Source of the DNA: Pleomorphomonas oryzae DSM 16300
GTDB lineage: Bacteria; Pseudomonadota; Alphaproteobacteria; Rhizobiales; Pleomorphomonadaceae
Length of the DNA: 64,000 bases
Direction: 5' to 3'
NCBI RefSeq assembly: GCF_000422965.1
Contig: NZ_AUHB01000006.1
Span: 62,001 to 126,000 of the forward strand
Positions 36,869-47,429 of the stretch are shown piece by piece (position 1 is the first letter of the stretch; the number at the start of each line of letters is the position of its first letter). Both the position numbers and the translations under genes were made by a program. The notes beneath the pieces were generated by a model, which had not been told where the DNA came from, searched no databases, and saw only the letters and a list, made by a program, of their open reading frames with translations.

Positions 36869-37486
36869 TCAGGCGATCCGCCGCTCGGGTCGCCGGACGA
36901 AGACGCCGCGCGCAAGCCTGTATCCAAGAAGCATAACCACCAAGGCAAAATGAAGGGCTTGCGTCGGGTCGAGAACCTTGGTCGCCAGGAGATAGTGAAT
37001 GGCTGCCAGCGATATGGCCACATAAACCAATCGATGCAGCATTCGCCAATTCTTCCCCAGCCGCCGGATCGACCATCGATTGGACGTGATCGCCAGTGGC
37101 ACGAGCAGCACCAAGGCGGCAAAGCCGAGCGTGATGAACGGGCGGCGCGCGATATCTGGAATGATCGTGCTCCAGATGAGACCGCGATCAAGCGTCAGGT
37201 AGACGGTGAAATGCATCACCGCGTACCAAAAGGCGAGGAGACCGAGTGCACGGCGATAGCGTAGAAGATTGATGCGGACCAGCTGACGGAGCGGAGTAAT
37301 GGCAAGTGTCAGAATGAGAAAGCGCAGTGCCCAAAGGCCAAGCGTCTGCTCGAAGCTGCGCACCGGATCGGCGCCGAGACCACCCGTCGCACCCAGCCAG
37401 AAATACACCGCCGCCGGAACGAGGCCGACGACGTAGGTACCCCAGCCAATCAAACCGTCTACCAGAGCCGAGCGGGTCGACGCCAT
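36869..37486 (-). CDS. msrQ: MsrQ, heme-binding membrane subunit of the MsrPQ system
   Basis: A 205-residue protein with six transmembrane helices, formerly YedZ. Conserved histidines for heme are in YAVMHFTVY, NWRMLHRLVYVAISLAAIHYLL. It passes electrons from the quinone pool to the periplasmic MsrP. Its start overlaps the msrP stop (TGATG), and the pair is ordered msrP-msrQ as usual. Confidence 0.94.
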   Translation of the reverse strand: MASTRSALVDGLIGWGTYVVGLVPAAVYFWLGATGGLGADPVRSFEQTLGLWALRFLILTLAITPLRQLVRINLLRYRRALGLLAFWYAVMHFTVYLTLDRGLIWSTIIPDIARRPFITLGFAALVLLVPLAITSNRWSIRRLGKNWRMLHRLVYVAISLAAIHYLLATKVLDPTQALHFALVVMLLGYRLARGVFVRRPERRIA

Positions 37487-38445
37487 CAGTAATTGGCCCT
37501 CAAGTCCATACCGGCGTAAAGGCTCGCCACCTCATCGGCGTAGCCATTGAACATCAGCGTCGGTCGCCGCCCCGAGCCGAAGAAACCACTCTCGCCGATG
37601 CGCCGTTCGGTTGCCTGGCTCCATCGCGGATGGTCGACCTCGGGATTGACGTTGGCATAGAAGCCATACTCATTGGCTTGCAGAGAATTCCACGAGTTGG
37701 GCGGCTGCTTTTCCACGAGCGAGATACGGACGATCGACTTGATGCCCTTGAAGCCGTATTTCCAGGGCACGACAAGGCGAAGAGGGGCGCCGTTCTGGTT
37801 GGGCAGCGTCTGGCCATAAAGACCGACGGCGAGAATGGCGAGCGGATGCATCGCCTCATCGAGACGCAGGCCCTCCACATAGGGCCAGGGCATCGGCTGG
37901 AAATAGCCCGATTGGCCCGGCATTTCCTTGGGACGGACCACCGTTTCGAAAGCGACATACTTGGCCGACCCAAGCGGCTCCACCTTATCGAGCAGCGCTT
38001 TCAGCGGGAAACCGTCCCAAGGGATTACCATCGACCACGCCTCGACGCAGCGCATGCGATAGATGCGCTCTTCGATCGGCAGCTCTGCGATGAGCTTATC
38101 GACATCGAAAGTCTGAGGCTTGCCGACCAAGCCGTCGACGGTGATCGTCCATGGCCGCGGCTTGAAGTCCCCGGAATGGCGCGATGGGTCGGGCTTGTCA
38201 GTGCCAAACTCATAGAAGTTGTTGTAGGTGGTGATGTCCTCCCGCGATGTAACGGGCTCGTCCACTTTGTAGCGGCTTGGGACAGTCTTGAGCGGTACCG
38301 TCGCCGGCGCCTCGGCACGGGCTTCACCGACGCCAAGCGCCAGCCCTGCCCCAGCCATGATCCCCATGAACTCGCGGCGGCGGAGGTAGACCGAACGCGG
38401 TGTAATTTCCGACGCAGGAATGACGGGCGGACGATAAACGGTCAT
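37486..38445 (-). CDS. msrP: MsrP, periplasmic molybdopterin methionine sulfoxide reductase
   Basis: A 319-residue sulfite-oxidase-fold enzyme, formerly YedY, that repairs oxidised methionines in periplasmic proteins. A twin-arginine signal ([14 protein letters not shown], about 21-34) is followed by [13 protein letters not shown], the molybdenum-ligating Cys133 in [15 protein letters not shown] and [12 protein letters not shown]. The ATG at 38445 is chosen since GGGAGGGTCGTCC precedes it and removes a non-homologous upstream stretch. Confidence 0.95.
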   Translation of the reverse strand: MTVYRPPVIPASEITPRSVYLRRREFMGIMAGAGLALGVGEARAEAPATVPLKTVPSRYKVDEPVTSREDITTYNNFYEFGTDKPDPSRHSGDFKPRPWTITVDGLVGKPQTFDVDKLIAELPIEERIYRMRCVEAWSMVIPWDGFPLKALLDKVEPLGSAKYVAFETVVRPKEMPGQSGYFQPMPWPYVEGLRLDEAMHPLAILAVGLYGQTLPNQNGAPLRLVVPWKYGFKGIKSIVRISLVEKQPPNSWNSLQANEYGFYANVNPEVDHPRWSQATERRIGESGFFGSGRRPTLMFNGYADEVASLYAGMDLRANY

Positions 38446-38543
38446 GGACGACCCTCCCAGCGACGCGTTTGCGCTGCAATTGGGAGGCATTGTCGAATGA
38501 GACGGCTGGAATGAAAAGCCACTATTTCGTGTAGCAATAAAGG

Positions 38544-38574
38544 AAGGCCGACACTGATCGCCAGCGCCGGCCTT
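38544..38574 (-). terminator. Candidate terminator after metY
   Basis: AAGGCCG and CGGCCTT form a 7-bp stem with a 17-base loop about 20 bases after the metY stop. In the metY direction it is followed by CCTTTATT, a modest U run. Likely but not strong. Confidence 0.5.
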
Positions 38575-38593
38575 TTCTATCACAATATCCGCG

Positions 38594-39913
38594 TCATTCG
38601 GCGGCGGCGGCAACCGGCGCCGACGCGGCAGCGAGCGCCTGATCAAGATCGGCGATGATATCGTCTGGATGTTCGATACCAATCGAGAGGCGAACGTAGC
38701 CCGGCGTGACGCCAGTCTTCAGCTGCTCTTCGGCCGTGAGTTGCGAGTGCGTTGTCGAGGCCGGGTGGATCGCCAGCGACCGTGCATCGCCGATGTTGGC
38801 GACGTGATAAAGCAGCTTGAGCGCGTCGATGAACTTCTTGCCGGCTTCGACGCCGCCCTTCAGTTCGAAGCCCAGCAGCGCACCGTAGCCACCTTCGAGA
38901 TAGGTATCCGCCCGGCGGCGGGACTCGCCCGACTGCAGCTTGGGATAAATGACGCGCGTCACGTTCGGATGTTTCGTCAGATAGTCGGCCACCTTCTCAG
39001 CGTTGGCCACGTGCTGGCGGATGCGGAGCGGCAGCGTCTCAAGCCCTTGGATTAATTGGAAGGCATTGAAAGGCGACAGCGCCGCACCAATGTCGCGCAG
39101 CAGCTTGACGCGCGCCCGAATGGCGAAGGCGATCGGACCGAGCGGCTTGACCGCCTGCGACCAGACGGCGCCGTGGTAGGCCGGGTCGGGCGTGTTGAAC
39201 AGCGGCTGGCGTTCGGGGAAGGCTTCCCAGTCGAAGTTGCCGCCATCGATGATCAAGCCACCGATCGAGGTGCCGTGGCCGCCGATGTACTTGGTGGCCG
39301 AATAGACCACCACTGCCGCGCCATGCTTGAACGGCTTGGACAGAAGCGGCGCCGCCGTATTGTCAATGATTAGCGGAATACCGAGCGGCCGACCGATGTC
39401 GGCGACTTCCTTCACAGGGAAAACGTTGAGTTTCGGGTTGGGCAGGAGCTCGGCGTAATAGGCACGGGTGCGGTCGTCGGTTGCCTTGCGGAAATTCTCG
39501 GGATCGGTTGGATCAACAAAGCGAACCTCGATGCCGAACTGGCTCAGCGTATCGGCGAGCAGCGCCCAGGTCCCACCGTAAAGATCAGTCGAGGAGACGA
39601 TGTTGTCGCCGGCGGAGGCAAGGTTGAGGATGGCAAACGTGGTGGCAGCCTGCCCTGAAGCGACGGCTACGGCCGCGGAGCCGCCCTCGATTTCGGCAAT
39701 ACGCGTCTCCAAAGCATCCTGTGTCGGATTGCCGAGACGGGTGTAGATGTAGCCGAGCTCCTGAAGCCCAAACAGACGCGCCGCATGGCCGGCGTCCTGA
39801 AATTGATAGGACGTCGTCTGATGGATTGGCACGGCAACGGAACCCGTGCTCGGATCGGCGCGGAAACTGCCGCCGTGCAGCGCCAGCGTCTCGGGATGTA
39901 GCGATCTGCTCAT
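38594..39913 (-). CDS. metY: O-acetylhomoserine sulfhydrylase (MetY)
   Basis: A 439-residue PLP enzyme of the Cys/Met metabolism family that makes homocysteine from O-acetylhomoserine and sulfide. It has [11 protein letters not shown] at the N-terminus, [13 protein letters not shown], and the PLP Lys208 in [13 protein letters not shown]. The long form (about 430) and the STDLYGGTW block favour MetY over MetB or MetZ. GGGAGACATTTC precedes the ATG at 39913. No SAM-II riboswitch was recognised upstream. Confidence 0.93.
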   Translation of the reverse strand: MSRSLHPETLALHGGSFRADPSTGSVAVPIHQTTSYQFQDAGHAARLFGLQELGYIYTRLGNPTQDALETRIAEIEGGSAAVAVASGQAATTFAILNLASAGDNIVSSTDLYGGTWALLADTLSQFGIEVRFVDPTDPENFRKATDDRTRAYYAELLPNPKLNVFPVKEVADIGRPLGIPLIIDNTAAPLLSKPFKHGAAVVVYSATKYIGGHGTSIGGLIIDGGNFDWEAFPERQPLFNTPDPAYHGAVWSQAVKPLGPIAFAIRARVKLLRDIGAALSPFNAFQLIQGLETLPLRIRQHVANAEKVADYLTKHPNVTRVIYPKLQSGESRRRADTYLEGGYGALLGFELKGGVEAGKKFIDALKLLYHVANIGDARSLAIHPASTTHSQLTAEEQLKTGVTPGYVRLSIGIEHPDDIIADLDQALAAASAPVAAAAE

Positions 39914-40650
39914 GAAATGTCTCCCAGCTCGATTCCGGCGCTCGCCTCGGGCGCCCTTGGACAGCTCAGAGAACGATTTTTCCGCCTCCTGCCCTGCTGC
40001 CGAAACACATTTCACCATGCGAGGAGCAGAGATGACAGTTCTGGAATTTCTTTGCGTCGCCAAGAAGGGCAATTTCTATCTCAGGACAGGCCGATTGCGG
40101 GAGTGTCTTTCCAAAGCCACTGGGGATCGGGCGTGTTGCAAACGAAGGCTGAAACACGGCGCTCGGCCCTCCCCTATGGATTGCATGCGCCGGTCCTGGA
40201 GGTGGCCCGACGACAACCGCCGGCGGCCGATAGGAGTAGTTTGGTCAGGCTTAAGTTTTGTTGGTTTATCTTGAAAAATATTGCTGTAGAAATTGGACGT
40301 AGAAAATCTTTCAAGCGTTAATATATGCGCCACGCGAAATGCTTTCTAAAATTTACATCACATCATCCACTTACCAGCTTGCATAAGCGTAAAAAATGTT
40401 GGATCTATTATACTAGACCGACTTGAAGTTCTTGCTTACGAATTATGGCTGCAACACCATCGTCGCAGGTTCACCCCCAACGGACAGTAAATCGTCTTGG
40501 TTGACGTTGTTTCGCTCGACGAAAAGCAGCAGCCTCGGCACACTCGCTCAATGACCTCGTGATTTGGGAGATGCTGGATTCGGGCCCCACCTGCCAGCAC
40601 CTGTTTACTGCCGAAGTCGAGAGGCTCGCCTGGTAAATCTATTGTTCCTG
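39914..40650. other. Long intergenic region, metY to the GGDEF/EAL gene
   Basis: 737 bases between divergent genes. From about 40240 to 40450 the sequence is AT-rich with several TATA-like runs, a likely home for promoters. Short reading frames here lack ribosome binding sites or family similarity. No riboswitch, repeat or RNA gene was recognised. Confidence 0.5.
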
Positions 40651-43302
40651 ATGGAGCGCTCAATCTTGACACCTGAGTGGGAGACCAATGCCCCCCGTGG
40701 CTCCGATGCCGAACTCAACTCATTGGGTGGAACCGACCAGACAAATAAGTTGCTAGCCCGTCAGCTTGCCGAGGCGACGCGTCCCGACGGCGGGATCGAT
40801 TTGAAAGCGCTGCTGAAAGCAGTCGCATCGACCTACGAAAGGTTGGAGACTGCCCTCCAGGCAGCGCCCGACGCAACCGGTGCGATGCGCGCTGGCTTGG
40901 CCACCGGAAGCCCCCATCTGAGCGCTGCGCTCAATGCAGCGTCAGAAGGTATCGTCGTGTTTGACGAGGACGACAAGGTCGTTCTCTGGAACCATCGTTA
41001 CCTGGAGCTCTATCCTGAACTTGAGGATTTTCTGGCTGAAGGCTGTAGCTTTGACGCGTTATTGCGCCGGGGGCTCGAACGAGGCGCCTATATCGACGCC
41101 CTTGGCCGGGAGGAGGAGTGGCTTAAAGCTCGCCTCGAACGGCACGCTCTATCCAATAGCACCGAAGAACAGCATCGTGCCGATGGACGCTGGATCCGGG
41201 TCGAGGAGAACCGGATAGCAGGCGGCTGGGTTGGAATTCGCGTCGATATCAGCGAGTTCAAGCGCCGAGAGGCTGCCTCCAGGCTGCTGTTCGAGGACAG
41301 CCCAGTTCCCATGTACCTTTTTGACTTTGAGACCCTTCGGTTTCTCGCTGTCAATCGGGCCGCTGTTGCCCGTTACGGCTATACGCTTCATCAGTTCATG
41401 AACATGAGTGTCCTGGACATGCGTCCGGAGCGCTATCGGGCAGAGGCGCTGGACTCCATTCGGAACTGGGTCGATACGCAAAGCGGCAACCGACTGTTCA
41501 AGCACCTTAAGGCCGACGGCACGGAGATCGACGTCGAGGTGTTCACCCGGCAACAGATCCACAACGGCCGGCAGGCCGTTCTAGTGACGGCCATCGACGT
41601 TACCGAAAGCAAACGCGCCGCCGATGAACTGGAAGCGACGCGGGAATTCCTCGACACCATCGTCGAGAACGTACCGGCGGCGATATTCGCAAAGGATCCG
41701 ATCAGCCGGAAATACATCCTGCTGAACCAGGCAGGTGAGCTGCTCTTCGGTTGTTCGCGCGCCACGTTCGTCGGCAAGAATGCCCGAGAGATGTTTGGCG
41801 AGCGTGTGGCTGCCGCCGCCGAGATAGACGAGGACGAACTTCTGTCGGGCGTCGTGCCGCAGCTGACCAACTCGGAAACGATTTCGACCCCTAACGGCAT
41901 CCGGCTTGTTACGGTGACCCGCATGGTGGTCCGCAATGCCGACGGCACGCCACGTTTCATCGTCGGCGTAACCATGGACGTTACAGAAAAGAGGCGCGCC
42001 GAAGAACAGATCGCCTATCTGTCGCAGCATGATGCTTTGACCGGCCTTCCCAACCGGGAAGCGATGATGGTCCGCCTTGCCGACGGTATCTTTGCCGCCG
42101 CCGCGACTCAGGCCCGCTTCGGCCTTCTCAGCATCGACATCGACCGGTTCAAGACGCTCAACGATCTCTATGGTCACGCGGTTGCTGACCGGGTGCTGAA
42201 GGAAGCGGCAAGACGCCTCGTCGATATTGCCGGCGAAGGCTTGGTCTTCCGGCCGAGCGGCGACGAGTTTGTTGCCATTTCCAACGATCCCGACCAGCCC
42301 AACGCCTCGAGGCGGCTGGCAGCGCTGGCTCAGAGCGTTTTCTCAGACGACATCGTCATCGACGGTAAAGCCATTCGGGTCGGGATCAGCATTGGTGTCG
42401 CCACCTATCCGGTCGACGGCGAAACCGGGTCCTTGTTGCTCGCCAATGCGGGCGCGGCGCTCTACCACGTCAAATCCGAAGCGCGTGGTTACGTCCGGGT
42501 CTACGAGTCAAAGACCGACCATCTCATCCGAGACCGCTGGGCATTGCAGGCCGACCTCGGCCATGCGTTACGCAACGGGGAATTCTCGCTGCACTACCAG
42601 CCTCAGGCCGAAATAAATGGCCGTATCTTTGGTTTTGAGGCCCTGATGCGTTGGACACACCCCACACGCGGCCCCATCGCGCCGGACGACTTCATCCCTC
42701 TGGCAGAAGAATCCAACCTCATTCTGGACATGTCGGCCTGGGTTTTGGCCGAGGCTTGTCGCACCGCCGCCAGCTGGACACATCCGCTCACCGTTGCCGT
42801 CAATCTGTCACCCATCCAGTTTCAGCAGGGTGAGCTGCCGCGGCTCATCCAGCAGACGCTCATCGATACTGGCCTTCCGCCATCTCGTCTTGAGCTGGAG
42901 ATCACTGAAGGTATTCTGCTGGGCGATTTCGCGCATATCGTCAGCATGCTGAGGCGGATCAAGGCGATGGGCGTTCGCATTGCCATGGATGACTTCGGCA
43001 CCGGCTATTCGTCGTTGTCCTATTTGCAGGCCTTCCCCTTCGACAAAATCAAGATCGACAAGAGCTTCGTGCAGGCGATCGGCCGAACCGAACAGGCAAC
43101 GACCATCATCCGCGCCGTCATCGGCCTCTGCCGGGGCCTGGGTATTCCGGTCATCGCAGAAGGCGTCGAGACCGAGGAGCAGCGAAGCTTCCTCGCACAG
43201 GAGCATTGTCCGGAAATCCAAGGCTACATCATCGGCCGTCCGGCGCCGATCCAGGTCTACAATCGGATCGTCGATAGTCTGGACTCGGTTCGCACGAGCT
43301 GA
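40651..43302 (+). CDS. PAS-PAS-PAS-GGDEF-EAL cyclic-di-GMP protein
   Basis: An 883-residue signalling protein without clear transmembrane helices. Three PAS sensor domains occupy about 85-200, 210-325 and 335-450; a GGDEF domain about 460-610; an EAL domain about 625-875. The cyclase loop reads SGDEF (536-540) instead of GGDEF, so cyclase activity is uncertain. The EAL domain keeps EAL at 663-665, DDFGTGYSS at 780-788, KIDKSF and IAEGVET, so phosphodiesterase activity is likely. The start is uncertain: the ATG at 40651 has a poor site. It stands alone and may act on motility, whose genes follow downstream. Confidence 0.88.
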   Translation: MERSILTPEWETNAPRGSDAELNSLGGTDQTNKLLARQLAEATRPDGGIDLKALLKAVASTYERLETALQAAPDATGAMRAGLATGSPHLSAALNAASEGIVVFDEDDKVVLWNHRYLELYPELEDFLAEGCSFDALLRRGLERGAYIDALGREEEWLKARLERHALSNSTEEQHRADGRWIRVEENRIAGGWVGIRVDISEFKRREAASRLLFEDSPVPMYLFDFETLRFLAVNRAAVARYGYTLHQFMNMSVLDMRPERYRAEALDSIRNWVDTQSGNRLFKHLKADGTEIDVEVFTRQQIHNGRQAVLVTAIDVTESKRAADELEATREFLDTIVENVPAAIFAKDPISRKYILLNQAGELLFGCSRATFVGKNAREMFGERVAAAAEIDEDELLSGVVPQLTNSETISTPNGIRLVTVTRMVVRNADGTPRFIVGVTMDVTEKRRAEEQIAYLSQHDALTGLPNREAMMVRLADGIFAAAATQARFGLLSIDIDRFKTLNDLYGHAVADRVLKEAARRLVDIAGEGLVFRPSGDEFVAISNDPDQPNASRRLAALAQSVFSDDIVIDGKAIRVGISIGVATYPVDGETGSLLLANAGAALYHVKSEARGYVRVYESKTDHLIRDRWALQADLGHALRNGEFSLHYQPQAEINGRIFGFEALMRWTHPTRGPIAPDDFIPLAEESNLILDMSAWVLAEACRTAASWTHPLTVAVNLSPIQFQQGELPRLIQQTLIDTGLPPSRLELEITEGILLGDFAHIVSMLRRIKAMGVRIAMDDFGTGYSSLSYLQAFPFDKIKIDKSFVQAIGRTEQATTIIRAVIGLCRGLGIPVIAEGVETEEQRSFLAQEHCPEIQGYIIGRPAPIQVYNRIVDSLDSVRTS

Positions 43303-43383
43303 ACGTTCGGGATCGCGCCGTCTTCTGAAGCTGGCGGCCCCAAGCTGTGGGGACCCTCTCTCTCCCGTTGTGTCACGCATCGC

Positions 43384-43402
43384 GGGCGCATAGTTTGCGC
43401 CC
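43384..43402 (+). terminator. Hairpin after the GGDEF/EAL gene
   Basis: GGGCGCA and TGCGCCC form a perfect 7-bp stem around TAGTT, 82 bases after the stop and before the alcohol dehydrogenase gene. No T run follows. Confidence 0.45.
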
Positions 43403-43454
43403 AGGGCCGTGCCGTCCATCAATAAGGACCGCTGGTAGAGCCGGGAGAGACGCA

Positions 43455-44624
43455 ATGGAGAACTTCACCTTCCTCAACCCGACGAAGATCATCTTCGGCC
43501 GGGATACCGAAACGTCGGTTGGAACGGAGACCGCACGCTTCAGCCGCAAGATCCTGCTCCACTACGGTGGCGGTTCCATCAAGGCATCCGGCCTTTATGA
43601 CCGGGTCTGCGCCTCGCTCAAGGCGGCTGGCGTTGAGTGGGTCGAGCTCAGCGGTGTCAAACCCAATCCACGCCTTTCTCTCGTTCACGAAGGCGTCCGC
43701 CTGTGCAAAGAGCACAGCCTCGGCTTCATTCTGGCGGTCGGCGGTGGCAGCGCCATCGATTCAGCCAAGGCCATCGCCATGGGGGCCGTCATCGAGGGCG
43801 ATGTCTGGGACTTCTACATCGGCCGGGGCACTCCTACGGACGCGCTGCCCATCGGTACCGTGCTCACCATCCCCGCAGCCGGATCGGAATCGAGCGACGG
43901 TACGGTGATCACCAACGAAGAGGGCTGGCTGAAGCGAGCAGTCGGCGGCCCGTTCCTCTACCCGCGCTTTTCGATTTTGAACCCCGCCCTCTGCTCCACC
44001 TTGCCACCCTTCCAGGTGGCCTGTGGCGCGGCCGACATCATGGCGCACCTGATGGAGCGTTACTTTACCAACGTGACGCACGTCGCCTTCACCGATCGAT
44101 TGATCGAGGCGACCATGAAAACCGTCGCCGCGCAGGCGCCCAAGGTGCTGGCCAACCAGGACGATTACGACGCGTGGTCGGAGCTGATGTGGGCCGGCAC
44201 CATCGCCCACAACAATCTCCTCAACACCGGCCGGATCGGCGATTGGGCCTCCCACGACATCGAGCATGAAGTGTCGGGCATCTATGACGTCGCCCACGGC
44301 GCCGGCCTCGCCGTCGTCTTCCCGGCTTGGATGAAATATGTGCTTCACCACGACGTCGACCGCTTCGTGCAGTGGGCGGTACGCGTCTGGAATGTCGAAC
44401 TCGATGTGTTTGACAAGGAAGCGACGGCCCGCGAGGGCATCGCCCGACTTGAGGCCTTCTTCCACAAGATCGGCCTCGGCACGACGCTCGCCTCGCTCGG
44501 CATCCATGACGATCGCATCGACGAGATGGCACGCAAAGGCACGAACAACGACGACCGTACGCTTGGCAACTTCGTCAAGCTCGACAGCCGCGCCGTCGCC
44601 GACATCCTGCGTCTCGCGCGGTGA
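43455..44624 (+). CDS. Iron-containing alcohol dehydrogenase, YqhD/BDH type
   Basis: A 389-residue NAD(P)H-dependent alcohol dehydrogenase. It begins with FLNPTKIIFGRDTE, has the nucleotide motif GGGSAIDSAKAIA and the metal-ligand residues in GAADIMAHLMERYF (Asp, His) and DIEHEVSGIYDVAHGAGLA (His, His), the pattern of YqhD and butanol dehydrogenases. Such enzymes reduce short aldehydes. GGGAGAGACGCA precedes the ATG. It is convergent with treZ, and only 20 bases separate the stops. Confidence 0.9.
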   Translation: MENFTFLNPTKIIFGRDTETSVGTETARFSRKILLHYGGGSIKASGLYDRVCASLKAAGVEWVELSGVKPNPRLSLVHEGVRLCKEHSLGFILAVGGGSAIDSAKAIAMGAVIEGDVWDFYIGRGTPTDALPIGTVLTIPAAGSESSDGTVITNEEGWLKRAVGGPFLYPRFSILNPALCSTLPPFQVACGAADIMAHLMERYFTNVTHVAFTDRLIEATMKTVAAQAPKVLANQDDYDAWSELMWAGTIAHNNLLNTGRIGDWASHDIEHEVSGIYDVAHGAGLAVVFPAWMKYVLHHDVDRFVQWAVRVWNVELDVFDKEATAREGIARLEAFFHKIGLGTTLASLGIHDDRIDEMARKGTNNDDRTLGNFVKLDSRAVADILRLAR

Positions 44625-44644
44625 CATTCAGGCGGCGGGAGTTG

Positions 44645-46414
44645 TCACCTCTCCCGTCGCCGCACCGACCAGGCAACAAACCAGGGCGGACAGCGGCCAT
44701 CGACGATCCGCCCCTGCTGCCAAATCAACTTGCCACGCAGCGGCGCCGGCAGCGGTGCAGGACGCGGGGCAAGGTTGAGCGTCAGCATCAGATCCTTGGC
44801 TTCCCCCTCCCACGTGATGCGGATCACGCCGTCATCAACGCTCCAGGTGCCGCTCTTCCGGATGCCGGAGCAAAGCGGCGCGACGGCCTGCCGGCGGACG
44901 CGCAGGATGGCGCGATACCAGTCGAGCATGCTGGCATGGTGCGGCAGGTGACGTTCATCCCAATCGAGCCGGGCGGCGGCAAAGGTGGCAAGATCGAACG
45001 GGTCCAGTAGATTGTCCGGGTCAACCGCGAAGGTAGCGATCCGCCCGTCCCGCACGGCTGAAACGAAGGCTGGTCCAAGGTCGGTAAAAAACGGAAAGGG
45101 TGACCTTGCCGCCCATTCCTCACCTTGAAAAAGCATGGGAATTTGTGGCGCCAGCAAATAGACGGCCGCCGCCGCCCGACAGGCTGCCGGCGAGGCGAGC
45201 ATGCCGATGCGCTCACCACGCGCTCGGTTGCCAATCTGGTCGTGGTTTTGCAGGAAAGAAACTAAGGCGGTTGGCGGCAGCATCGCTACCGCCCCGCCCT
45301 CGCCGGCGTCGGCTTGGAAACCTTCGGCCAGCGCCCGCGCCAGGACTTCCGGCCGTCCGGCACACTCGGCATAATCCTTGTCACTCTCGCCGGTGATGGC
45401 GGCGTGCAGAGTATGGTGGAGATCGTCGTTCCATTGGCCGTCAAATCCACCGGCCGTCGATACCCGATCGGCTTCCAGCCGGGCGCTCTCAAGGACGAGA
45501 TGGATTGTCCGGCCATTGCTTGCGGCTCGTGCCGCCTCGGCAATCGCCGCGAGAACGTGATCCGGTTCCAAGTCGCGAATTTCATGGGCGGCGTCAATGC
45601 GCAGGCCATCGAGATGATATTCGCCGATCCACATGCGGACGTTGGCGATCACGAGGTCGCGCATCGAGGTAACGTCGCGACGGCCGTAGTCGACGGCTTC
45701 GCCCCAAGGCGTCGTATAAAGATCGGTGTGGGCCGGGGCCAGGAGCGGCAGGTAGTTCCCTTCCGGACCGAAGTGGTTGTAGACGACATCCAGAAGTACG
45801 GCGATGCCCAGCGCGTGCGCGCCGTCGATGAAGGCTCGAAAGTCGTCCGGCCGGCCATATCGACTGTCCGGCGCAAATAACAGCACACCGTCGTAACCCC
45901 AACTCCAGCGGCCGGGAAAATCACCGACCGGCATCACCTCGACCACCGTGATGCCAAGCGATTTCAGATAGGGAAGCCGCGCAGCCGCGGCGGAGAATGT
46001 ACCCTCGGGGGTGAATGTTCCGATATGTAGCTCGTAGATCACCGCTTGGTGCCAGGGCAGCCCACGCCAGGCGGCATCGGTCCAGCGGAAAGCGCCTGAT
46101 GCAATGACCTCGCTCGGCCCATGCACGTCCTCCGGCTGGAAGCGGCTGGCCGGGTCGGGCACAGCACTCCCATCCGACAACAGAAAACGATAGCGGATAC
46201 CCGCCGGAGCGGCTGTCGTCAGCGAAAACCAGCCCCCCGGCTCGCTCGTCATTGGAAGCGGCTCACGGCCGTCGATAGCTAGAAGGATGGTCGATTGCTC
46301 GGGCGCCCATAGGCGGAATCTGACGAGACCATCGTGCCAGACAGCACCGAATTCCGCCGGCACATGCTCCCCTTGGGGAGCAACCGGCCGAGCGGCGGGC
46401 GTCGACATGTCCAT
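44645..46414 (-). CDS. treZ: Malto-oligosyltrehalose trehalohydrolase
   Basis: A 589-residue GH13 enzyme releasing trehalose from maltooligosyl-trehalose. An N-terminal carbohydrate-binding-like domain (about 15-110: FRLWAPEQSTILLAI) precedes the barrel, with VIYELHIGTFTPEGTF, LDVVYNHFGPEGNYL, the nucleophile region GLRIDAAHEI, the acid region LVLESARLEAD and SFLQNHDQIGNRA. These are TreZ rather than branching-enzyme patterns. The ATG at 46414 follows GGGAGACG. Its usual partner treY is not in the window. Confidence 0.9.
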   Translation of the reverse strand: MDMSTPAARPVAPQGEHVPAEFGAVWHDGLVRFRLWAPEQSTILLAIDGREPLPMTSEPGGWFSLTTAAPAGIRYRFLLSDGSAVPDPASRFQPEDVHGPSEVIASGAFRWTDAAWRGLPWHQAVIYELHIGTFTPEGTFSAAAARLPYLKSLGITVVEVMPVGDFPGRWSWGYDGVLLFAPDSRYGRPDDFRAFIDGAHALGIAVLLDVVYNHFGPEGNYLPLLAPAHTDLYTTPWGEAVDYGRRDVTSMRDLVIANVRMWIGEYHLDGLRIDAAHEIRDLEPDHVLAAIAEAARAASNGRTIHLVLESARLEADRVSTAGGFDGQWNDDLHHTLHAAITGESDKDYAECAGRPEVLARALAEGFQADAGEGGAVAMLPPTALVSFLQNHDQIGNRARGERIGMLASPAACRAAAAVYLLAPQIPMLFQGEEWAARSPFPFFTDLGPAFVSAVRDGRIATFAVDPDNLLDPFDLATFAAARLDWDERHLPHHASMLDWYRAILRVRRQAVAPLCSGIRKSGTWSVDDGVIRITWEGEAKDLMLTLNLAPRPAPLPAPLRGKLIWQQGRIVDGRCPPWFVAWSVRRRER

Positions 46415-46514
46415 CCTGGCGTCTCCCGTTGACGGCCGTCGAGGCGACCGGTCGGCGGCGACCATTTTGGCCGGGGAGCGTGCCGCAAGCAACCAGCAAA
46501 TGCCTGTTCCTTAT

Positions 46515-47429
46515 TCACACTTCGGGCTTCGTCAAACGCTGCCGGGCACGCAGGCGCTCGCGATGCAACGAATAAAGTCCGCTCGCCACGATCAGCGAAG
46601 CACCGACCGTCGTCGCCAGTCCGGGTACGATACCCCAGATCAGGAAGGAGACGACGGTAGCCGAAATCATCTGGACGTAGCTGAAGGGCGCGAGGAGCGA
46701 CGCCGGTGCCATGCGATAGGCAAATACGCAACAGATCTGCCCAACTGCGAAGAAAACACCTCCGGCCAAACCAAAGACGGCCTCGTGCCATGACGTCTGA
46801 CCGATTTCCCGCCAGACCAGAAATGTCGATACGGTGAGACCAACGAGCGAGGTCCACACCATCATGGTCTCGGCCGTGTCGCGCACGGCCTTGCGGGTCA
46901 GGATCGTTGAAAACGCCCCAACGAAAGCAGCAAGCAGCGTGAAGATCGAGGCATAGTGGAAGCTCGACGTACCCGGCTGGACAATGATCAGCACACCGCT
47001 GAACCCGACCAGAGCGGCAAGCCAGCGACGAGCGCCAACAACCTCGCCAAGAAAGACGATCGACAAAGCCATGACGAACACCGGCGCCACGAAGGCGATC
47101 GCCGTCGCATCGGGAATGTCCTGATGTTGCAGCCCGAGCAAAAACAGAATGGTTCCGCAGATCGCCGTCAGCCCTCGCAAGATGTTCAGCCAGGGATGTA
47201 GAGGGCGGAACACCGCCCTGCCCTCACGACGCAGGGCAAATGGCACGGCCACAAGCACATAGGTGAGGTTGCGCCACCAAGCGATCTTCTCGGCACTTGC
47301 CTCGTGCTGGATGAACTTGGCTCCGACGTCGCAAGCCGCAAATAGGAAAGTCGATGCAAAGATCAGGGCAATAGCGAGTAGAACCCGCTCGTCGACGCGC
47401 GGCAGCGCGACGTCACCCGCCGGAGACAT
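46515..47429 (-). CDS. DMT-superfamily (EamA) transporter
   Basis: A 304-residue inner-membrane protein with ten helices and two EamA repeats. The first repeat includes FLFAACDVGAKFIQHEASAEKIAWWRNL and the linker AIAFVAPVFVMALSIVFLGEVVGARRW; the second ends with LAPFSYVQMISATVVSFLIWG. Members export metabolites or take up sugars; the substrate is unknown. The ATG at 47429 has no clear ribosome binding site, so a GTG at 47444 is possible. Confidence 0.85.
   Translation of the reverse strand: MSPAGDVALPRVDERVLLAIALIFASTFLFAACDVGAKFIQHEASAEKIAWWRNLTYVLVAVPFALRREGRAVFRPLHPWLNILRGLTAICGTILFLLGLQHQDIPDATAIAFVAPVFVMALSIVFLGEVVGARRWLAALVGFSGVLIIVQPGTSSFHYASIFTLLAAFVGAFSTILTRKAVRDTAETMMVWTSLVGLTVSTFLVWREIGQTSWHEAVFGLAGGVFFAVGQICCVFAYRMAPASLLAPFSYVQMISATVVSFLIWGIVPGLATTVGASLIVASGLYSLHRERLRARQRLTKPEV

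Noticed and set aside
39914-40080. Possible SAM-II riboswitch upstream of metY
   Set aside because: The conserved SAM-II pseudoknot elements could not be found on the metY strand.
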